Below the pieces are notes generated by a model. That model made no database searches, was not told the DNA's origin, and saw nothing but the letters and a program-made list of their open reading frames with translations. Below are positions 32,133 to 40,538 of a stretch of 64,000 bases of DNA, in pieces. Origin of the DNA: Labrys monachus (GTDB taxonomy: Bacteria > Pseudomonadota > Alphaproteobacteria > Rhizobiales > Labraceae); the NCBI RefSeq assembly GCF_030814655.1, contig NZ_JAUSVK010000001.1:3975001-4039000 (forward strand), written 5' to 3'. Within the stretch, counting starts at the first letter, position 1; each line of letters opens with the position of its first letter. Position numbers and translations under genes: made by a program.

Positions 32133-32915
32133 ATGACGACGATCGATATCAATTGCGACATGGGCGAGAGCTTCGGTGCCTACACCATCGGCGCCGACGC
32201 CGAATTGCTGCGCATCGTCAGTTCCGCCAACATCGCCTGCGGCTTCCATGCGGGCGATCCCAACGTCATGGACGCCACGCTGCGGCTCGCCGCCGAGAAC
32301 GGCGTCGCCGCCGGAGCCCATCCCGGCTTCATGGACCTCTACGGCTTCGGGCGCCGCCAGATCCGCGGCGAGAGCCCGGCCGATATCGAGCGGCAGATCA
32401 TCTACCAGATCGGCGCGCTCCAGGCGCTCGCCCGTGCCGCCGGGAGCCGGCTCGCCCATGTCAAGTCGCACGGATCGCTCGGCAACATGGCGGCGGAGGA
32501 TCCCGACCTCGCTATGGCCTATGCCCGCGCCGTCAAGGCCGCCGACCCCGACCTCATCCTGGTGGTGATGCCGGGCGCCGAGACGGAAAAGGCGGGCGAG
32601 CGCCTCGGCCTGCGGATGGCGCGCGAGATCTATGCCGATCGCGCCTATGCGGAGAACGGCAACCTCGTCTCGCGCAAGCTGCCGGGGGCCGTCATCCACG
32701 ATCCCGAACACGCGGCGAGCCGGGTGATCGAGATGGTGAAGAGCCAGTCGATCATCACCGTCTCGGGCGAACGGCGTCAGGCGAGGATCGACAGCGTGTG
32801 CGTGCACGGCGACACGCCGGGTGCACCGGCGGTGGCAGCGCTGGTGCGCCGGCGCCTCGAGGAAGCCGGCATCGCCATCGCGCCGATGGCCCAAGTGATC
32901 GAGACGGCCGTCTGA
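32133..32915 (+). CDS. pxpA: 5-oxoprolinase subunit A (LamB/YcsF family)
   Basis: Third subunit of 5-oxoprolinase, 260 residues from ATG 32133. The LamB/YcsF signature IDINCDMGESFGAY opens the protein, followed by SANIACGFHAGDP, GAHPGFMDLYGFGRR and HVKSHGSLGNMA. It lies divergently from pxpBC; in many genomes pxpA-pxpB-pxpC form one operon, so here the three subunits come from two transcripts sharing one 95-bp control region. Converges with the M20 hydrolase with 2 bp between stops. Confidence 0.94.
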   Translation: MTTIDINCDMGESFGAYTIGADAELLRIVSSANIACGFHAGDPNVMDATLRLAAENGVAAGAHPGFMDLYGFGRRQIRGESPADIERQIIYQIGALQALARAAGSRLAHVKSHGSLGNMAAEDPDLAMAYARAVKAADPDLILVVMPGAETEKAGERLGLRMAREIYADRAYAENGNLVSRKLPGAVIHDPEHAASRVIEMVKSQSIITVSGERRQARIDSVCVHGDTPGAPAVAALVRRRLEEAGIAIAPMAQVIETAV

Positions 32916-32917
32916 GC

Positions 32918-34180
32918 TCACGGCTCACCGCCGAGCACGCGCGCCAGCAGGGTGGCGGCGGCGGCGAAGTCCTCCATCCGCATCGCCTCGTCCGGATTGT
33001 GGCTGCCGTTCTGGTTGCGGATGAAGATCATCGCCGCCGGCACGCCGGCATGGGCGAAGGTGGCGGCGTCGTGGCCGGCGCCGCTCGGCATGGTCAGCGT
33101 GGGGATGCCGGATGCCTGCGCCGCCGCCTCGATCGCGGCGCGCAGCCGCCGGTCCATGAGCGCCGGCGTGCTGCCGGTGCGGTCGCCGAACGCGAAGCGG
33201 ACGCCGCGCCGCCGCTCGATCTCGCCCGCCGTCTCCATCAGAATCGCGTGCAGGCGGTCGAGCAGGTCCTGACGGTCGCTGCGGACGTCGAGGCAGAAGC
33301 GGACCTCTCCCGGCACCTTGCTGAAGGCATGCATGGAAGGATCGGTGGCGACCTCGCCGAAGGTGATGGTCAACTGGTCGCCGGCGGCGTCCATCGCCGC
33401 CCAGCGCCGGTCGAGTTCCATGGCGAGATCGGCGAACGCCATCACCGCGTCCTGCCGGTGGCCGCGCGGCACGGCGCCGGAATGGCCGTAATTGCCGAAG
33501 CAGACGCCGCGGCGATAGCGGAAGCTGCCGGTGATGCCGGTGACGAGGCCTACCGGAACGCCCTCCCCTTCCAGCCTCGGGCCCTGCTCGATATGGAGTT
33601 CGATGAAGCCGTGGATGGCGCCGGGACGAAGATGCGCCTGGCCGGCCCTCACCGCCTCCGGATCGAAGCCGAGAGCGGCCATATGCGCGGCGAGGCTGCG
33701 GCCGGTATCGACCCGCGGCAGATCGAGCGTCGCGGCGTCGAGGCGCCCGAAGGCGGCCCGGCTGCCGATATAGGAGACCGGAAACCAGGTGCTCTCCTCG
33801 GCGCGGATCGCCATCACGGTGATCGTGCGGCGCGGGGCGAGGCCCGCGCGCTTCAGGCCCGCGATAGCGGCGAGGCCGGCGAGGACGCCCGCCGCGCCGT
33901 CAAAATTGCCGCCATGCGGCACGGTGTCGAGATGGGAGCCGACGATCCATGGATGGAGCGCGGCATCGCTCCCCGCCAGCGTCATGTAGAGGTTGCCGGC
34001 GGCGTCCGTGGCGCAGGACAGGCCGAGCGCCTCGGCCTCGGCGCGGACGAGGCGATGAGCGCGCTCCTCGCCCTCGCCATAGGCGTCCCGGGTCATGCCC
34101 GGCCCGGTTTCGTTCATTGCCTCCAGAGCGGCGAACAGGCGGGTGGCCAGCGCGATGTCGGCTTGGGGTGCAATCGTCAT
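32918..34180 (-). CDS. Zn-dependent M20 amidohydrolase (allantoate amidohydrolase / N-carbamoyl-L-amino acid hydrolase family)
   Basis: 420-residue dimetal hydrolase that cleaves ureido or amide bonds. Metal ligands: His and Asp in GSHLDTVPHGGNFDGAAG, Glu pair in RAEESTWFP, His in IELHIEQGP and a late GHDAATFAHAG. Together these define the allantoate amidohydrolase / beta-ureidopropionase / carbamoylase subfamily; the true substrate is not determined. It overlaps the upstream dehydrogenase gene by 4 bp (ATGA), so both are co-translated. Family products include ammonia, CO2 and an amino acid, which fits the nitrogen-catabolic neighbourhood. Confidence 0.88.
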   Translation of the reverse strand: MTIAPQADIALATRLFAALEAMNETGPGMTRDAYGEGEERAHRLVRAEAEALGLSCATDAAGNLYMTLAGSDAALHPWIVGSHLDTVPHGGNFDGAAGVLAGLAAIAGLKRAGLAPRRTITVMAIRAEESTWFPVSYIGSRAAFGRLDAATLDLPRVDTGRSLAAHMAALGFDPEAVRAGQAHLRPGAIHGFIELHIEQGPRLEGEGVPVGLVTGITGSFRYRRGVCFGNYGHSGAVPRGHRQDAVMAFADLAMELDRRWAAMDAAGDQLTITFGEVATDPSMHAFSKVPGEVRFCLDVRSDRQDLLDRLHAILMETAGEIERRRGVRFAFGDRTGSTPALMDRRLRAAIEAAAQASGIPTLTMPSGAGHDAATFAHAGVPAAMIFIRNQNGSHNPDEAMRMEDFAAAATLLARVLGGEP

Positions 34181-35139
34181 GCGGCAACTCCCCGGCGAAT
34201 GGACCAGGTGGTGGGATTGACCATGTGCGGCGGCCGGCGCCCCTGGACGACGTCGAGGACGCCCTGTGCGACGGCGATCGCCATGCGGCGCAGGCTGGCC
34301 TCCGTCGAGGCGGCGGAATGGGGCGTCAGCACGACATTGGGCAGCGCCAGCAGCGGATAGTCGGCCGGCATCGCCTCGCTGGCGAAGACGTCGAGCCCGG
34401 CGCCGGCGATGGTACCGGCGGCGAGCGCCTCTATCAAAGCGGGCTCGTCGATCACCGCGCCGCGCCCGGTGTTGATCAGGAAGGCCGAGCGGCGCATCAG
34501 CCCCAGTTCGCGCCGGCCGATCAGGCCGACGGTCTGCGCCGTCGCCGGCAGATGCAGGGAGACGACGTCGCTCGCCGCCAGCAATTCATCCAGCGTAGTG
34601 ACCCTCTCGATGCCGGGAAGGCCGACATCGTCGCTGCGCCGCGACAGGGCAAGGACGCGCATGCCGAGCGCATGCGCCAGGGCAGCCGTGGCGCGGCCGA
34701 TATTGCCCATGCCGACGATGCCGAAGGTCAGGCCCTGCAATTCGACCAGGCCGCCGCGGAACTTGAAGGCGAAGTCGCCCTGGCGGGTGGCCTGGTCGGA
34801 GGCGGGAATGCGCTTGGCCAGCGCAAACATCAGCGCGATTGCGTGCTCGGCGACGGACAGCGTGTTGGTGCCCGGCGTGTTGACGACGACGATGCCCGAG
34901 CGATCGGCATGAACGATGTCGACGGCGTCGGTGCCGACGCCATGCACGCCGACGACGCGCAGGCGCGGACAGGCGTCCATCTGCTGCGCCGTGAAGCCGG
35001 CGTTGCGGGTGATCGCGGCGACGCAGTCCGCCCAATCGGCAGGCTGCGCCTCCTGGGGCGTGAACGGGCGCAAGCCCGCCTCCCGCAGGAGCGCCGGTCC
35101 GGCGTCATGGATCGGCTGGACGATCAGGCAGCTTTCCAT
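34177..35139 (-). CDS. D-isomer-specific 2-hydroxyacid dehydrogenase
   Basis: NAD(P)-dependent 2-oxoacid/2-hydroxyacid oxidoreductase, 320 residues from ATG at 35139. The dinucleotide motif is GIVGMGNIGRATA; catalytic Arg is in LINTGRGAVIDEPAL, Glu in the segment before GLDVFASE, and His in TPHSAAST. Relatives include phosphoglycerate dehydrogenase and hydroxypyruvate/glyoxylate reductases. The open frame extends 31 codons further but into the putative operator at 35188-35197, which makes the internal ATG more likely. First gene of a two-gene operon with the M20 amidohydrolase. Confidence 0.88.
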   Translation of the reverse strand: MESCLIVQPIHDAGPALLREAGLRPFTPQEAQPADWADCVAAITRNAGFTAQQMDACPRLRVVGVHGVGTDAVDIVHADRSGIVVVNTPGTNTLSVAEHAIALMFALAKRIPASDQATRQGDFAFKFRGGLVELQGLTFGIVGMGNIGRATAALAHALGMRVLALSRRSDDVGLPGIERVTTLDELLAASDVVSLHLPATAQTVGLIGRRELGLMRRSAFLINTGRGAVIDEPALIEALAAGTIAGAGLDVFASEAMPADYPLLALPNVVLTPHSAASTEASLRRMAIAVAQGVLDVVQGRRPPHMVNPTTWSIRRGVAA

Positions 35140-35187
35140 GGCGACGTCCAAATCAGGTGTTGCATAAACATTCCAATTGAATTCTAG

Positions 35188-35197
35188 TGGTATACCA
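35188..35197. promoter_or_regulatory. GntR/FCD-type operator in divergent promoter
   Basis: TGGTATACCA perfect palindrome, of the TGGT-AT-ACCA form bound by FadR/FCD-class GntR regulators. Sits between the dehydrogenase operon and the DUF1989-ureohydrolase-GntR operon; the GntR at 36915 is the obvious candidate. Confidence 0.5.
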
Positions 35198-35324
35198 ACG
35201 GTAGGCAAGAGGCTGGCGATCACAAATCGCACATGCCGGACGTTTCAGTGCCCGAGGAGCCGATGGTAAGCCGCTTTCGAGATGATTCCACCCTGGACTG
35301 CCGCGAAGCCGTGGATTTGCGGCT

Positions 35325-35960
35325 GTGAGCGTTTCCCTCGGTGAGACGGCGGACCTCCGCCTGAAAGCTTCGCACGGCCTCGCGATCTCCCTGCGGCGGG
35401 GAGAGAGGCTGCGCATCGAGAATCTGTTCGGCACGCAGGTCGTGGACACCTGGCTCCTGGCCGGCGACGACCCGTTCGAGCATTCCTCGATGGACCATAC
35501 GCGATCGGTCAACAGCAACATCTTCCTGGAAAAGGAAATGGTGGTGGCCAGCAGCCTGAGGCGGCCGATGGCGAGGCTGGTGGAGGATACCTCACCCGGC
35601 CGGCACGACACGCTGCTGTGCCCCTGCAATGCGGCCATCTATCGCGAATTGCGCTGCGAGGGCTATCATCGCAGCTGCACCGACAATTTCCACGAGGCGC
35701 TCGGCGCCGTGGGCATCACCCTGCCGTTCACGCCGGCTTCGCTCAACCTGTTCATGAACGTGCCGGTCGCGGCCGACGGTTCGGTCGAGCGCGTGGCGCC
35801 GGCATCGAGGCCCGGCGACGCCGTCGTGCTGCAGGCCGAAATGGACGTGACCGTCGTGCTCTCGGCCTGTCCGCAGGATGTCACCCCGATCAACGGCACC
35901 GAACGAACGCCGCGTGATATCGGGCTCGCGATCCGGCCGGCTCGCGGAGCGCCGCTATGA
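35325..35960 (+). CDS. DUF1989 (urea carboxylase-associated) protein, paralogue 1
   Basis: 211 residues, start GTG at 35325. Conserved DUF1989 motifs include DTWLLAGDDPFEHSSMDHTR, RRPMARLVEDTSPGRHDT, and the cysteine-rich LCPCNAAIY and CTDNFHEAL, followed by PFTPASLNLFMN and SACPQD. DUF1989 members CgiA and CgiB form carboxyguanidine deiminase in the guanidine carboxylase route; whether this paralogue shares that activity is unknown. The Cys/His pairs suggest a metal site. Its stop overlaps the start of the ureohydrolase gene by 4 bp, which implies a coupled role. Confidence 0.85.
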   Translation: MSVSLGETADLRLKASHGLAISLRRGERLRIENLFGTQVVDTWLLAGDDPFEHSSMDHTRSVNSNIFLEKEMVVASSLRRPMARLVEDTSPGRHDTLLCPCNAAIYRELRCEGYHRSCTDNFHEALGAVGITLPFTPASLNLFMNVPVAADGSVERVAPASRPGDAVVLQAEMDVTVVLSACPQDVTPINGTERTPRDIGLAIRPARGAPL

Positions 35961-36904
35961 ACGTCCTGCCCGTCAATTCGCTCGACACGCCGCGCTTCTG
36001 CGGCGTCCCGACCTTCATGCGCCTGCCGCAGGCGACCTCGCTCCACGGCCTCGATGCCGCGGTGATCGGCCTGCCCTCCGATTCCGGCGCCCCCTTCCGC
36101 ACCGGCGCCCGCTTCGGCCCGAATGCCGTGCGGGCGATGTCGGTCATGCTGCGGCCGATCAACCCCTATCGCGGCAACATCAACGTGTTCGAGAAGCTCG
36201 CCTGCGCCGATGTCGGCGACGCTTCGGTGGTGCCGGGCTATGAGGTGGAATCGCTGGATCGGATCGAGGAATCGGTCGCGGCCCTGGTGACGGCCGGCAT
36301 CGTGCCCTTCGGCATCGGCGGCGACCATTCCATCACGCTGGCCGAGTTGCGGGCGGTTGCCGCCAGGCACGGGCCGCTGGCCCTCGTGCACTTCGATTCG
36401 CACAGCGACACCTGGGACAAATATTTCGGCGGCAAGGCCTACAGCGCCGGCACGCCGTTCCGCCGGGCGGTGGAAGAGGGCATCGTCACCCCCGGGCAGT
36501 CGATCCAGATCGGCCTGCGCGGCTCGCTCTTCCAGGCGACCGACATCAGCCAGTCGCTCGACCTCGGCTATGACGTCGTGACGACGGATGAGATTTTCGA
36601 CATCGGCTTCAAGGCCCTGGCGGACCGTATCGCCGCCCGCACGGCGGGCCGGCCGGTCTTTCTCACCTTCGACATGGATTTCGTCGACCCGGCGGCGGCT
36701 CCCGCCGTGCAGACGCCGGAAGCGGGCGGCCCCTCGGCCCGCGAGACCCTCCAGATCCTGCGCCTGCTGCACGGGCTCGACCTCGTCGGCTGCGACGTGG
36801 TGGAGGCCAATCCGCTCTATGACGGCCCCGGCCAGATCACCGCGCTGCTGGCGGCCACTGTGCTGGCGGAACTGATGGCGCTGCTCGCATCGGTCCGCGG
36901 CTGA
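35957..36904 (+). CDS. Ureohydrolase (arginase/agmatinase family)
   Basis: Dimanganese hydrolase releasing urea from a guanidino substrate. 315 residues. Metal motifs: GGDHSITLAELR, DSHSDTWDKYF (instead of the common DAHxD), and TFDMDFVDPAAAPAVQTPE. The overall pattern fits agmatinase, guanidinobutyrase, guanidinopropionase or the related guanidine hydrolases; substrate cannot be chosen from sequence. Translationally coupled to the DUF1989 gene and followed by its likely GntR regulator and a DapA-family lyase. Confidence 0.9.
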   Translation: MNVLPVNSLDTPRFCGVPTFMRLPQATSLHGLDAAVIGLPSDSGAPFRTGARFGPNAVRAMSVMLRPINPYRGNINVFEKLACADVGDASVVPGYEVESLDRIEESVAALVTAGIVPFGIGGDHSITLAELRAVAARHGPLALVHFDSHSDTWDKYFGGKAYSAGTPFRRAVEEGIVTPGQSIQIGLRGSLFQATDISQSLDLGYDVVTTDEIFDIGFKALADRIAARTAGRPVFLTFDMDFVDPAAAPAVQTPEAGGPSARETLQILRLLHGLDLVGCDVVEANPLYDGPGQITALLAATVLAELMALLASVRG

Positions 36905-36914
36905 GGACAACCCC

Positions 36915-37586
36915 ATGACGATGGCAAGCTACGCCGCCGACCTGCAGGAGGAAAAGGACCGCAGCCTCAGCCGGCTCGCCTATGATAGCGTGCTCGACAT
37001 GCTGATCCGGCACGAATTGCCGCTGAACACGGTGCTGCACGAGCGGCGGCTGGCCGAGCGCCTCAATATTTCCCGCACACCGGTGCGCGAGGCGCTGAAC
37101 CGGCTGGAAAGCGAGGGCTTCGTCTCGCGCATGCCGGGCCGCGTCCTCGTGGTGAAGAACCTCTCCACGCGCGAACTGATCGAGACCCTGCATGTGAGGG
37201 GCCTCCTGGAGGCGGAAGCCGCCGCCCTCGCGGCGGGACGCGTGCCCGCGGCGGAGCTCGATAGGCTGGAGGCCGATATCCGAGCCCTGCTGGCGACGCT
37301 GGAACCCAAGCCGGAAGACGATTGGGAGGTCGACAGCCGCGTGCACGGCACGATCACCCGCCATGGCGGCAATGCCCTGCTGGCGCGCCTCGTCGAAGGC
37401 TTTCGCGTCAAGACCCACATGTTCAATCTCAAACGCGTGCCGGAGCGCTTCGCCATCGGCCATCGCGAGCATCTCGCCATCATCGACGCCCTGCGCCGTG
37501 CGGACGGCCAGGCCGCCCGCAAGGGGATCGAAACCCACATCGAGAACGTCAAGCAGAGCGTCATCCAGGCGCTCAGCCAGATTTAG
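36915..37586 (+). CDS. GntR-family regulator, FCD/FadR class
   Basis: 223 residues. The N-terminal winged helix has LNISRTPVREALNRLESEGFVSR around residues 45-70. The C-terminal all-helical FCD ligand-binding domain carries the His/Asp metal-ligand pattern (HGTITRHGGN, HLAIIDALR, HIENVKQS). Encoded inside the operon it most likely controls, 10 bp after the ureohydrolase gene. A palindrome in the promoter region (35188-35197) is a good candidate for its operator. Confidence 0.9.
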   Translation: MTMASYAADLQEEKDRSLSRLAYDSVLDMLIRHELPLNTVLHERRLAERLNISRTPVREALNRLESEGFVSRMPGRVLVVKNLSTRELIETLHVRGLLEAEAAALAAGRVPAAELDRLEADIRALLATLEPKPEDDWEVDSRVHGTITRHGGNALLARLVEGFRVKTHMFNLKRVPERFAIGHREHLAIIDALRRADGQAARKGIETHIENVKQSVIQALSQI

Positions 37587-37598
37587 GGAAAACACATC

Positions 37599-38531
37599 AT
37601 GGCTCCGACCAGGATCGACGCAAACACCAGCGGTGTCTACATCATCTCGCCCACGCCCTTCACCGACCAGGGCGAGATCGACTTCGCCAGCACCGACCGG
37701 ATGATCGAGTTCTTCATCGAGAAGGGCGTGACGGGCCTCACCATCCTGGGCGTGCTCGGCGAAGCGCCGAAGCTCTCCTCGTCGGAGGCGCAGGCCTTCC
37801 TGAAGCATGTGATGCAGCGCGTGGCCGGCCGCAAGCCGGTGGTGGTGGGCGCCAGCAACCCCGGCACCGACAATCTCGTGCGCTTCGCCAAGGAGGCGAT
37901 GGACCTCGGCGCCGCCGGGCTGATGATCGCCCCGCTCTCCGGCCTGAAGAACGACGACCAGGTCTATGCCTATTGGGAAGGCCTGTTCTCGCGCCTCGGC
38001 GCGGATGTCCCCGTCTGCTATCAGGATTATCCGCAGACGACGACGGTGTTCAGCTCGGTGGCGGTGCTCAACCGCATGATCGCCGACTTCCCGAATTTCG
38101 TCATGCTCAAGCATGAGGAAGGCTCCGGCCTGCCGAAGATCACCAAGCTGCGCGAGCATGCCGAGCAGGGCAAGGGGCGGCGCATCAGCATCCTCGTCGG
38201 CAATGGCGGCCTCTATCTGCCGCAGGAACTGCGCCGCGGCGTCGACGGCGCCATGACGGGCTTCGCCTATCCGGAGATGCTGGTCGGCGTCTGCGAGCAT
38301 TTCGCGGCGGGCCGCCCCGAAGAGGGCGAGGACCTGTTCGACATCTATCTGCCGATCCTCCGGCACGAGCAGCAGGCCGGCTTCGGCCTCGCCATCCGCA
38401 AGGAGATCCTGCGCCGCCGCGGCGCCATGGCCTCCTCGGCGATCCGCCATCCCGGCCCGAAGCTCTCCGCCCGCGACCACCAGGAGCTCGACGAGCTGAT
38501 GGCCCGCCTCGAGCGCAAGCTGAAGGGCTGA
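37599..38531 (+). CDS. Dihydrodipicolinate synthase/N-acetylneuraminate lyase family protein
   Basis: Class I aldolase-fold lyase, 310 residues. N-terminal VYIISPTPFTDQGEIDF; GVLGEAPKLSS in the oxyacid-binding region; VVVGASNPGTDNLVRFAKEA; Schiff-base Lys in FVMLKHEEGSG; and a substrate tyrosine in CYQDYPQ. Because it is in a catabolic operon it is more likely a 2-oxoacid aldolase/dehydratase than a lysine-biosynthetic DapA. The substrate is unknown. It is the last gene before a palindromic repeat. Confidence 0.85.
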   Translation: MAPTRIDANTSGVYIISPTPFTDQGEIDFASTDRMIEFFIEKGVTGLTILGVLGEAPKLSSSEAQAFLKHVMQRVAGRKPVVVGASNPGTDNLVRFAKEAMDLGAAGLMIAPLSGLKNDDQVYAYWEGLFSRLGADVPVCYQDYPQTTTVFSSVAVLNRMIADFPNFVMLKHEEGSGLPKITKLREHAEQGKGRRISILVGNGGLYLPQELRRGVDGAMTGFAYPEMLVGVCEHFAAGRPEEGEDLFDIYLPILRHEQQAGFGLAIRKEILRRRGAMASSAIRHPGPKLSARDHQELDELMARLERKLKG

Positions 38532-38600
38532 CCGGAGCGCCGGCCTCTCCTGACGGGCGCTGATAAAGGCGATCTTTCGCCGACGGCGGTCAAAATACGG

Positions 38601-38626
38601 TCATTGCCGGGCCTGTCCCGGCAATC
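38601..38626. repeat. Intergenic palindromic repeat between convergent genes
   Basis: TCATTGCCGGG-CCTGT-CCCGGCAATC, a type widespread between genes of Rhizobiales. Located between the stops of the DapA-family gene and the M20 peptidase. Confidence 0.75.
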
Positions 38627-38651
38627 ACGCCGGTCCGCTTGGCCGGCGCCC

Positions 38652-39788
38652 CTATGGGTGCCGCAGCATGTCGAGCGCGAGGCTCCGGTAGATGCCGGCC
38701 GCCGCCTCCAGTTCGGCGAGCGGCACGAACTCGTCGGGCTTGTGCGCGACGGCAAGGTCGCCCGGGCCGAGCACGATGCCCAGGGCGCCGATGGCGTTGA
38801 AATGCACGAGATCGCAGGCGCCGAGCAGGCCCTCGACCCCGCCCGGGGCGGCGCCATGCGCCTCCGCCTGCCGCAAGGCCGCCCGCACGAAGGCATTGTC
38901 CGCCGGCGTCTCGGTCGGCCCGCCCGTGGTCTCGCGCCATTCGACCACCTCGATCGCCGTGCCGTGCTCGCGATGCACCCGCGCGAACAGATCTTCCAGC
39001 CCGGCCCTGCAGGCCTGCGGCGTCTCGCCCGGGACCATGCGCCGGTCGAGCAGCATGTCGCAGCTGTCCGGCACGACATTGTCGGCCTGTCCCCCCGCGA
39101 TCCGCGTCACGGTGAGGCTGGCAGGGCCGCAGAGCGGATGGGTGAACCGCGCGATCCGCGCGGCCTCGGCCTCGACCGCCGCCAGGAGATGCGCAGCCCC
39201 GAACACGGCGTTGACGCCGAGATGCGGCGCGCCCGAATGGGCGGTGCGGCCCCGCACGCGCACCAGCGGGCGCAGGCTTCCCTTATGGGCCGTCACCACC
39301 CTGTTCGAGGTCGGCTCGCCGATGACGGCATAATCGATAGGCGGTGCCGCGGCGGCGAAATGCTTGGCACCGGAACTCGACACCTCCTCGTCGCCGACGA
39401 AGACCAGCAGCAGCGTGCCGCTCCATGCCTCCCGCTGCCGGGCGAGCTGCAGGCCGGCCGTCATCATCGCGGCCAACGAGCCCTTGGCGTCGCAGGCGCC
39501 CCGCGCCTGGATACGGCCGTCCCGATACACCGCGCGGAACGGGTCGCTGCTCCATCCCTCGCCTGCCGGCACGACGTCGATATGGGTGTTGAGGGCGAAG
39601 ACCGGCCCCTCCCCGTTCGACAGCCGCGCGACGATATTGGCGTGGTTGGGCCGATAATCCTGGTAGGCGACGGCGAAACCCGCTCCGGCGAGCACGTCGC
39701 CGATGAAGCGGGCGCAGGCGACGCCGTCGCCCGGCGGATTCTGGGTGTCGAAGGCGACGAGTCGTTCGAGCAGTCCCGCGGGTTGCAT
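38652..39788 (-). CDS. M20 metallopeptidase, ArgE/DapE-type deacetylase
   Basis: 378 residues. Metal sites: His/Asp in NTHIDVVPAGEGW, Asp in RGACDAKGSLAAM, Glu pair in VGDEEVSSSGAKH, Glu in VIGEPTSNRV and a late His near AVAHKPDEF. The closest group is acetylornithine deacetylase / succinyl-diaminopimelate desuccinylase. In this catabolic setting it may remove an acyl or peptide group from an amino acid substrate. Downstream of the FAH-family gene on the same strand with a 31-bp gap. Confidence 0.85.
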   Translation of the reverse strand: MQPAGLLERLVAFDTQNPPGDGVACARFIGDVLAGAGFAVAYQDYRPNHANIVARLSNGEGPVFALNTHIDVVPAGEGWSSDPFRAVYRDGRIQARGACDAKGSLAAMMTAGLQLARQREAWSGTLLLVFVGDEEVSSSGAKHFAAAAPPIDYAVIGEPTSNRVVTAHKGSLRPLVRVRGRTAHSGAPHLGVNAVFGAAHLLAAVEAEAARIARFTHPLCGPASLTVTRIAGGQADNVVPDSCDMLLDRRMVPGETPQACRAGLEDLFARVHREHGTAIEVVEWRETTGGPTETPADNAFVRAALRQAEAHGAAPGGVEGLLGACDLVHFNAIGALGIVLGPGDLAVAHKPDEFVPLAELEAAAGIYRSLALDMLRHP

Positions 39789-39819
39789 GCGCTCCGGTCC
39801 GGTTGAGAAGACGCGCCGC

Positions 39820-40512
39820 CTAGCGGCGGATCGTCAGCGACAGGTTCGGCAGCCCGTCGATCTCGGCAAGGATCTCGTCGCCCGGACGGATCGCACCGAC
39901 CCCTTCCGGCGTGCCGGTGAAGCAGAGGTCGCCCGGCTGCAGGGCGATCGACTTCGAGATGATCGACAACGTCTCGGCGACGTTCCAGATCATGTCGGAG
40001 AGGTCGGATTCCTGCTTCACTTGCCCGTTGATGCTCAGCCGGATGGTGCCGCTGGCCGGATGGCCGATGTCGGAAGCGCGCCGCAGCGGGCCGCAGGGCG
40101 CCGAGCGGTCGAAGGCCTTGCCCCAGTCCCAGGGGCGGCCGGCCGCTTTGGCCTTGCCCTGCAGGTCGCGACGGGTGAGATCGATGCCGACGCCATAGCC
40201 GAAGACGATGTCGAGCGCCTGTTCGGGAGAAAGGTCGATGCCTTCCTTGCCGACGGCGACGACGAGCTCAACTTCGTGGTGCAGGTCGGAAGTGTCGGGC
40301 GGATAGGGAATGGTCGAGCCGCTGTCCACCACGGCGTCGCCCGGCTTGGAGAAGAAGAAGGGCGGCTCGCGGTCGGGATCGCCGCCCATCTCGCGGGCAT
40401 GCGCCGCATAATTGCGGCCGACGCAAAAGATGCGGCGCACCGGGAAGCGCGCCGTCTCTCCATCGACGGCGACCGACGGAACGGCCGGCGGGGTGATAAC
40501 GAATTCAGTCAT
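39820..40512 (-). CDS. Fumarylacetoacetate hydrolase (FAH) family protein
   Basis: 230 residues from ATG 40512. FAH core: FCVGRNYAAHAREMGG, PFFFSKPGDAVV, the metal-binding DLHHEVELVVAVG and the LCFTGTPEGVG segment near the end. Family reactions are fumarylpyruvate or acylpyruvate hydrolysis and 2-oxo-3-deoxy acid dehydration. In this operon (M24 enzyme, FAH, M20) it may act on an oxo-acid product, but this is inference. The next gene upstream ends 26 bp before. Confidence 0.88.
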   Translation of the reverse strand: MTEFVITPPAVPSVAVDGETARFPVRRIFCVGRNYAAHAREMGGDPDREPPFFFSKPGDAVVDSGSTIPYPPDTSDLHHEVELVVAVGKEGIDLSPEQALDIVFGYGVGIDLTRRDLQGKAKAAGRPWDWGKAFDRSAPCGPLRRASDIGHPASGTIRLSINGQVKQESDLSDMIWNVAETLSIISKSIALQPGDLCFTGTPEGVGAIRPGDEILAEIDGLPNLSLTIRR

Positions 40513-40538
40513 GGAAACTCCTGGTCGGCCGAACGAGG

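Noticed and set aside
35325-36904. Guanidine carboxylase pathway as known from CgiAB loci
   Set aside because: No carboxylase or allophanate hydrolase gene in the window, so the known pathway cannot be claimed.
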